From the NCBI GenBank assembly GCA_002314885.1, contig DCHT01000040.1, positions 15,242 through 32,943 of the forward strand: DNA of 17,702 nucleotides, given 5' to 3'. The stretch comes from Bacteroidales bacterium UBA1745 (lineage in GTDB: Bacteria; Bacteroidota; Bacteroidia; Bacteroidales; UBA932). The notes under the pieces were generated by a model. The model was not told where the DNA came from. It worked only from the letters and a program-made list of their open reading frames with translations, and ran no database searches. A program made the position numbers and the translations under genes. This document shows, one piece after another, positions 14,990-17,702 of the stretch (position 1 is the first letter of the stretch; the number at the start of each line of letters is the position of its first letter).

Positions 14990-15021
14990 CAAATTTAGGT
15001 ATTTTTTCCTGCTGTTGCGAA
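14990..15021 (-). promoter_or_regulatory. Promoter of the DUF4294 gene
   Basis: On the minus strand TTCG (15021-15018), 20 nt spacer, then TAAATTTG (14997-14990), an exact -7 match with a one-mismatch -33 element. The box ends only 8 nt before the ATG at 14981, so the transcript would have a very short leader. Confidence 0.6.
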
Positions 15022-15170
15022 CATCGTTCCATTCCTGATTTTTGCCCTTTTCGCGCTCGGTCCAAAATGCGTTCAAATATTTTTCAACCACTCTCGTAAC
15101 TGCTTGATTTTTCAGCTACTTAGCTATTCACTTTTTTGTACCAAAACGTGTAAAATTTCTCGAAATATTA
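15022..15170. other. AT-rich spacer between divergent DUF4294 and rplP promoters
   Basis: The gap between DUF4294 and rplP is 312 nt (14982-15293). Outside the two promoters and the rplP leader, this middle part holds no plausible ORF, tRNA, strong hairpin or repeat that I can see. A short imperfect palindrome (AGCTACTTAGCT near 15115) and an AT-rich run before the rplP -33 box could act as upstream activating DNA. Confidence 0.5.
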
Positions 15171-15200
15171 TTTGAAGTTGAAGAATTTTTACTATCTTTG
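15171..15200 (+). promoter_or_regulatory. Strong Bacteroidetes promoter for the rplP ribosomal operon
   Basis: TTTG at 15171-15174, an 18-nt spacer, then TATCTTTG at 15193-15200, matching both the -33 and -7 elements of the Bacteroidetes sigma-ABfr consensus. Upstream DNA is AT-rich. Transcription would start near 15206. This is the best promoter in the window. It restarts ribosomal gene expression after the interruption. Confidence 0.85.
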
Positions 15201-15204
15201 CAGT

Positions 15205-15293
15205 CCCCTAATTGAGGATAAATCCGCCCAACCAGTTGATACTCAATTAGTTAGGGTTATTACGGAAATTTTTTATTTAAAAGTAATAGAGAA
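15205..15293 (+). promoter_or_regulatory. Structured 5' leader of rplP
   Basis: The leader (about 88 nt) contains an inverted repeat, CTAATTGAG (15208-15216) with CTCAATTAG (15242-15250), nine perfect pairs around a 25-nt loop. A competing pairing is CCCTAA (15206-15211) with TTAGGG (15251-15256). The hairpin would form at the 5' end of the mRNA. The rest, up to the ATG, is AU-rich with no Shine-Dalgarno motif. It could stabilise the mRNA or be an autoregulatory site for a ribosomal protein; neither is shown. Confidence 0.5.
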
Positions 15294-15716
15294 ATGTTAC
15301 AGCCAAAGAAAACTAAATTTAGAAGGCAGCAGAAGGGCCGCATGAAAGGTGTCGCCCAGAGAGGTGCTCAGCTTTGCTTCGGTTCTTTCGCTATCAAGAC
15401 AATGGAGAACTGCTGGCTTACCGGTCGTCAGATCGAGGCTGCCCGTCAGGCCGTTTCACGTCACATGAAGCGTGAAGGTAAGGTCTGGATCAGAATCTTC
15501 CCAGACAAGCCTTACACCAAGAAACCTGCTGAGGTTCGAATGGGTAAGGGTAAGGGTAACCCAGAGGGATTTGTTGCTCCTGTAACTCCAGGACGTATCC
15601 TTATCGAGATCGACGGTGTTTCACTCGAGATCGCACGTGAGGCACTCCGTCTCGGCGCACAGAAGCTCCCAGTTGCGACCAAGTTCGTGGTTCGCAGAGA
15701 CTATGTTGAAGAATAA
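15294..15716 (+). CDS. rplP: 50S ribosomal protein L16 (uL16)
   Basis: L16 binds 23S and 5S rRNA and helps place the acceptor arm of A-site tRNA. The 140-residue product starts MLQPKKTKFRRQQKGR and has the conserved AEVRMGKGKGNPEGFVA block; R82 matches the arginine hydroxylated in E. coli L16. It is normally preceded directly by rpsC. Here it is the first gene of a separate ribosomal transcript with its own promoter and leader. Confidence 0.98.
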   Translation: MLQPKKTKFRRQQKGRMKGVAQRGAQLCFGSFAIKTMENCWLTGRQIEAARQAVSRHMKREGKVWIRIFPDKPYTKKPAEVRMGKGKGNPEGFVAPVTPGRILIEIDGVSLEIAREALRLGAQKLPVATKFVVRRDYVEE

Positions 15717-15733
15717 TTAAAGGAGAGAAGACA

Positions 15734-15925
15734 ATGAAAGCATCTGAAGTACGCGAAATGTCAATCGCAGACCTCAAGGATCGTATTGAGGTTGAGAAGG
15801 CGAATCTCGAGACCATGAAGATTAATCACGCCATTTCTCCGCTGGAGGACACCTCCAAGATCGCAAAGGCAAGAAGGGACATCGCCCGCATGATCACTAT
15901 CCTTGCTGAAAAAGAGAATAACTAA
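15734..15925 (+). CDS. rpmC: 50S ribosomal protein L29 (uL29)
   Basis: L29 is a small helical protein at the tunnel exit next to L23. The 63-residue product has the two-helix pattern (EVREMSIADLKDRIEVEK, then KIAKARRDIARMITIL). It lies 17 nt after rplP. An AGGAG run at 15721-15725 sits 8 nt before the ATG. That is a textbook Shine-Dalgarno spacing and is unusual among these genes. Confidence 0.96.
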   Translation: MKASEVREMSIADLKDRIEVEKANLETMKINHAISPLEDTSKIAKARRDIARMITILAEKENN

Positions 15926-15940
15926 ACTGTATTATCAGTC

Positions 15941-16195
15941 ATGGAAAGAAATCTTCGTAAAGAAAGAATAGGTTTAGTGGTCAGCAACAAGATGGACAAG
16001 ACCATCGTAGTTGCCGTTGCAACCAAGGAAATGCACCCTATTTACGGCAAGTTCGTAAACAAGACCACCAAGTTCACTGCTCACGATGAGAACAACGAGG
16101 CAAATGAAGGCGATACCGTTCGCATCATGGAGACTCGCCCAATGAGCAAGAACAAGAGATGGAGATTAGTAGAAATCGTAGAAAAAGCTAAGTAA
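15941..16195 (+). CDS. rpsQ: 30S ribosomal protein S17 (uS17)
   Basis: S17 is a primary 16S rRNA binding protein with an OB fold. The 84-residue product has GLVVSNKMDKTIVVAV, HPIYGKFV and the signature GDTVRIMETRPMSKNKRWRL. It lies 15 nt after rpmC and 2 nt before rplN, in canonical order, with no Shine-Dalgarno motif. Confidence 0.98.
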   Translation: MERNLRKERIGLVVSNKMDKTIVVAVATKEMHPIYGKFVNKTTKFTAHDENNEANEGDTVRIMETRPMSKNKRWRLVEIVEKAK

Positions 16196-16197
16196 AA

Positions 16198-16563
16198 ATG
16201 ATACAGCAGGAATCACGTTTACAGGTGGCAGACAACAGCGGCGCAAAGGAAGTTCTTTGCATCCGTGTTCTGGGTGGTACCCGCCATCGTTATGCAAAGG
16301 TCGGCGACAAGATCGTCGTTGCAGTCAAGAGCGCTCTCCCTGGTGGTGACGCCAAGAAGGGTACTGTGTCAAAGGCTGTCGTAGTCCGCACCAAGAAGGA
16401 GATCCGTCGCGCTGACGGTTCTTACATCCGTTTTGACGACAACGCTTGTGTTCTTCTGAACAATGCAGGCGAGCTTCGTGGAACCCGTATCTTTGGCCCA
16501 GTTGCCAGGGAGCTCCGCGAGAACTATATGAAAATTGTATCACTGGCACCAGAGGTCCTCTAA
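16198..16563 (+). CDS. rplN: 50S ribosomal protein L14 (uL14)
   Basis: L14 lies at the subunit interface near the factor-binding region. The 121-residue product starts MIQQESRLQVADNSGAKEV and has the signature block IRFDDNACVLLNNAGELRGTRIFGPVARELR in its second half. The length is normal and the start is coupled to rpsQ by a 2-nt gap. Confidence 0.98.
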   Translation: MIQQESRLQVADNSGAKEVLCIRVLGGTRHRYAKVGDKIVVAVKSALPGGDAKKGTVSKAVVVRTKKEIRRADGSYIRFDDNACVLLNNAGELRGTRIFGPVARELRENYMKIVSLAPEVL

Positions 16564-16578
16564 AAATTGATCGAAACA

Positions 16579-16893
16579 ATGAAAAAGATTCATATCAAGA
16601 AAGGCGATACCGTGTATGTAAATGCAGGTAACGACAAAGGCAAGACCGGCAAGGTGCTCGAGGTGATCGTTGAAAAGGATCGCGCCATCGTTGAGGGCAT
16701 CAACATGGTTAGCAAGCACACCAAGCCAAATTCAGCACACCCACAGGGTGGCATTATCAAACAGGAGGCTAGCGTCCACATCTCTAACCTCAACCTCATC
16801 GACCCTAAGTCCGGAAAGGCTACCAGGATCGGTTACAAGGTAGAGGACGGCAAGAAGGTTCGTTATGCTAAAAAATCAGGAGAGGAGATCTAA
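16579..16893 (+). CDS. rplX: 50S ribosomal protein L24 (uL24)
   Basis: L24 starts 50S assembly and has a KOW motif. The 104-residue form from the ATG at 16579 (MKKIHIKKGDTVYV) fits the family length. A TTG four codons upstream (16567) is in frame but gives a non-conserved MIET prefix and is rejected. The KOW motif is visible as VYVNAGNDKGKTGKVLEV. It lies 15 nt after rplN and 2 nt before rplE. Confidence 0.97.
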   Translation: MKKIHIKKGDTVYVNAGNDKGKTGKVLEVIVEKDRAIVEGINMVSKHTKPNSAHPQGGIIKQEASVHISNLNLIDPKSGKATRIGYKVEDGKKVRYAKKSGEEI

Positions 16894-16895
16894 TT

Positions 16896-17492
16896 ATGGC
16901 AAAGAAAGCACAAGCAGCCGGCGAGCAGGTACTTCCTGCAGGCTACGTTCCTAGCCTCGCCAAGACCTATAAGGAGGAGATCGTCCCTGCTCTCATGAAG
17001 CAGTTCGGTTACTCTTCAATCATGCAGTGCCCTAAGCTCGTCAAGATCACCATCAATGAGGGTGTAGGCGACGCTACCGGCGACAAGAAGCTCGTTGAGG
17101 TTGCTCAGCAGGAGCTCACTGCAATCACTGGCCAGAAGGCCATCATCACTACTTCAAGGAAGGATATCTCTAACTTCAAACTCCGTAAGGGAATGCCTAT
17201 CGGTGTTAAGGTTACCCTCCGCAACGTCAAGATGTACGAGTTCCTCGAGAGGCTCATCCGCATCACCCTCCCACGTATCCGTGACTTCAACGGTATCGCT
17301 GAGAAGATGGACGGTCAGGGCAACTATACCCTCGGTGTAAAGGAGCAGATCATCTTCCCTGAGATCGACATCGAGAAGATCACCAAGATCCTCGGTATGG
17401 AGATCACCTTCGTAACTACAGCTAAGACCGACGAAGAGTGCCACGCACTCCTCAAGGCTTTCGGTCTGCCTTTCAAGAAACATAACAACTAA
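16896..17492 (+). CDS. rplE: 50S ribosomal protein L5 (uL5)
   Basis: L5 binds 5S rRNA and contacts P-site tRNA in the central protuberance. The 198-residue product has the core PKLVKITINEGVGDA, TGQKAIITTSRKDISNFKLRKG and LPRIRDFNG blocks. About 17 residues (MAKKAQAAGEQVLPAGY) precede the usual N-terminus, making it longer than the roughly 180 residues common in the family. No internal start fits better. GAGGAG lies 8 nt before the ATG within the end of rplX. Confidence 0.97.
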   Translation: MAKKAQAAGEQVLPAGYVPSLAKTYKEEIVPALMKQFGYSSIMQCPKLVKITINEGVGDATGDKKLVEVAQQELTAITGQKAIITTSRKDISNFKLRKGMPIGVKVTLRNVKMYEFLERLIRITLPRIRDFNGIAEKMDGQGNYTLGVKEQIIFPEIDIEKITKILGMEITFVTTAKTDEECHALLKAFGLPFKKHNN

Positions 17493-17506
17493 ACAAGCGA
17501 ACAGAG

Positions 17507-17702
17507 ATGGCAAAAGAATCAATGAAAGCACGCGAAGTAAAACGCGCGAAATTGGTTGCAAAGTACGCTGAGAAGAGAAAAGCACTCAAAGAGGCTGGTG
17601 ACTGGGCTGCACTTGACAAGCTCCCTAAGAACTCAGCAGCCTGCCGTATGCACAATCGTTGTTCACTCACCGGACGTCCAAAGGGATATATGCGTGCCTT
17701 CG
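17507..17702 (+). CDS. rpsN: 30S ribosomal protein S14 (uS14), 3' end cut off by window
   Basis: S14 is a 30S head protein. The first 65 codons are present and the window ends inside the gene. The start MAKESMKAREVKRAKLVAKYAEKRKAL, with the spacing up to NRCSLTGRPKGYMRAF, matches the long, zinc-independent form rather than the short four-Cys form: there is no paired CxxC ahead of the NRC motif. It begins 14 nt after rplE, in canonical spc order, and rpsH is expected next outside the window. Confidence 0.96.
   Translation, partial: MAKESMKAREVKRAKLVAKYAEKRKALKEAGDWAALDKLPKNSAACRMHNRCSLTGRPKGYMRAF

Noticed and set aside
3834..15293. The insert between rpsC and rplP as a mobile element or genomic island
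   Set aside because: All genes are housekeeping or lineage-typical. No integrase, transposase, tRNA target, direct repeats or terminal inverted repeats were found, and base composition and codon style of the core genes do not look foreign.

Overview
The window looks like a chromosome segment of a Bacteroidetes, most likely order Bacteroidales. The grounds are DUF4270, DUF4294 and DUF3098 proteins, thioredoxin-fold lipoproteins, promoters of the TAnnTTTG type, and genes mostly without Shine-Dalgarno sites. Family or genus cannot be fixed from sequence alone.

Layout. (1) Positions 1-3833 hold the front part of the S10 ribosomal operon, all on +: rplC (5' end outside the window), rplD, rplW, rplB, rpsS, rplV, rpsC. 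A near-perfect intrinsic terminator follows at 3853-3885. (2) Positions 3924-8585 form a tight + strand operon: a TlpA/ResA-like thioredoxin lipoprotein, a paralogue that has lost both catalytic cysteines, uvrC and a PnuC-type transporter. (3) acpP stands alone at 8687-8935 with its own terminator, which probably also serves the convergent operon. (4) A minus-strand operon (11496 down to 8995) encodes a starch-synthase-like protein with only the N-terminal GT5 half, then a DUF4270 lipoprotein with a Gly/Tyr-rich tract. (5) A + strand envelope operon runs ftsX, DUF3098, uppP, lpxH (11607-14361). (6) A minus-strand DUF4294 gene overlaps the 3' end of lpxH tail to tail. (7) A strong promoter and a structured leader restart the ribosomal cluster at rplP, followed by rpmC, rpsQ, rplN, rplX, rplE and rpsN (cut by the window end).

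The main observation is that the normally continuous rpsC-rplP junction is split by about 11.4 kb of housekeeping and envelope genes. The borders are transcriptionally clean, and no transposase, integrase or flanking repeat is visible. Translation genes lie on both sides. Between them are DNA repair (UvrC), cofactor uptake (PnuC), fatty acid synthesis (AcpP), peptidoglycan and lipid A functions (FtsX, UppP, LpxH) and Bacteroidetes-specific exported proteins. I see no new defence or mobile system. The novelty is in gene order, regulatory architecture and a few degenerate protein families.
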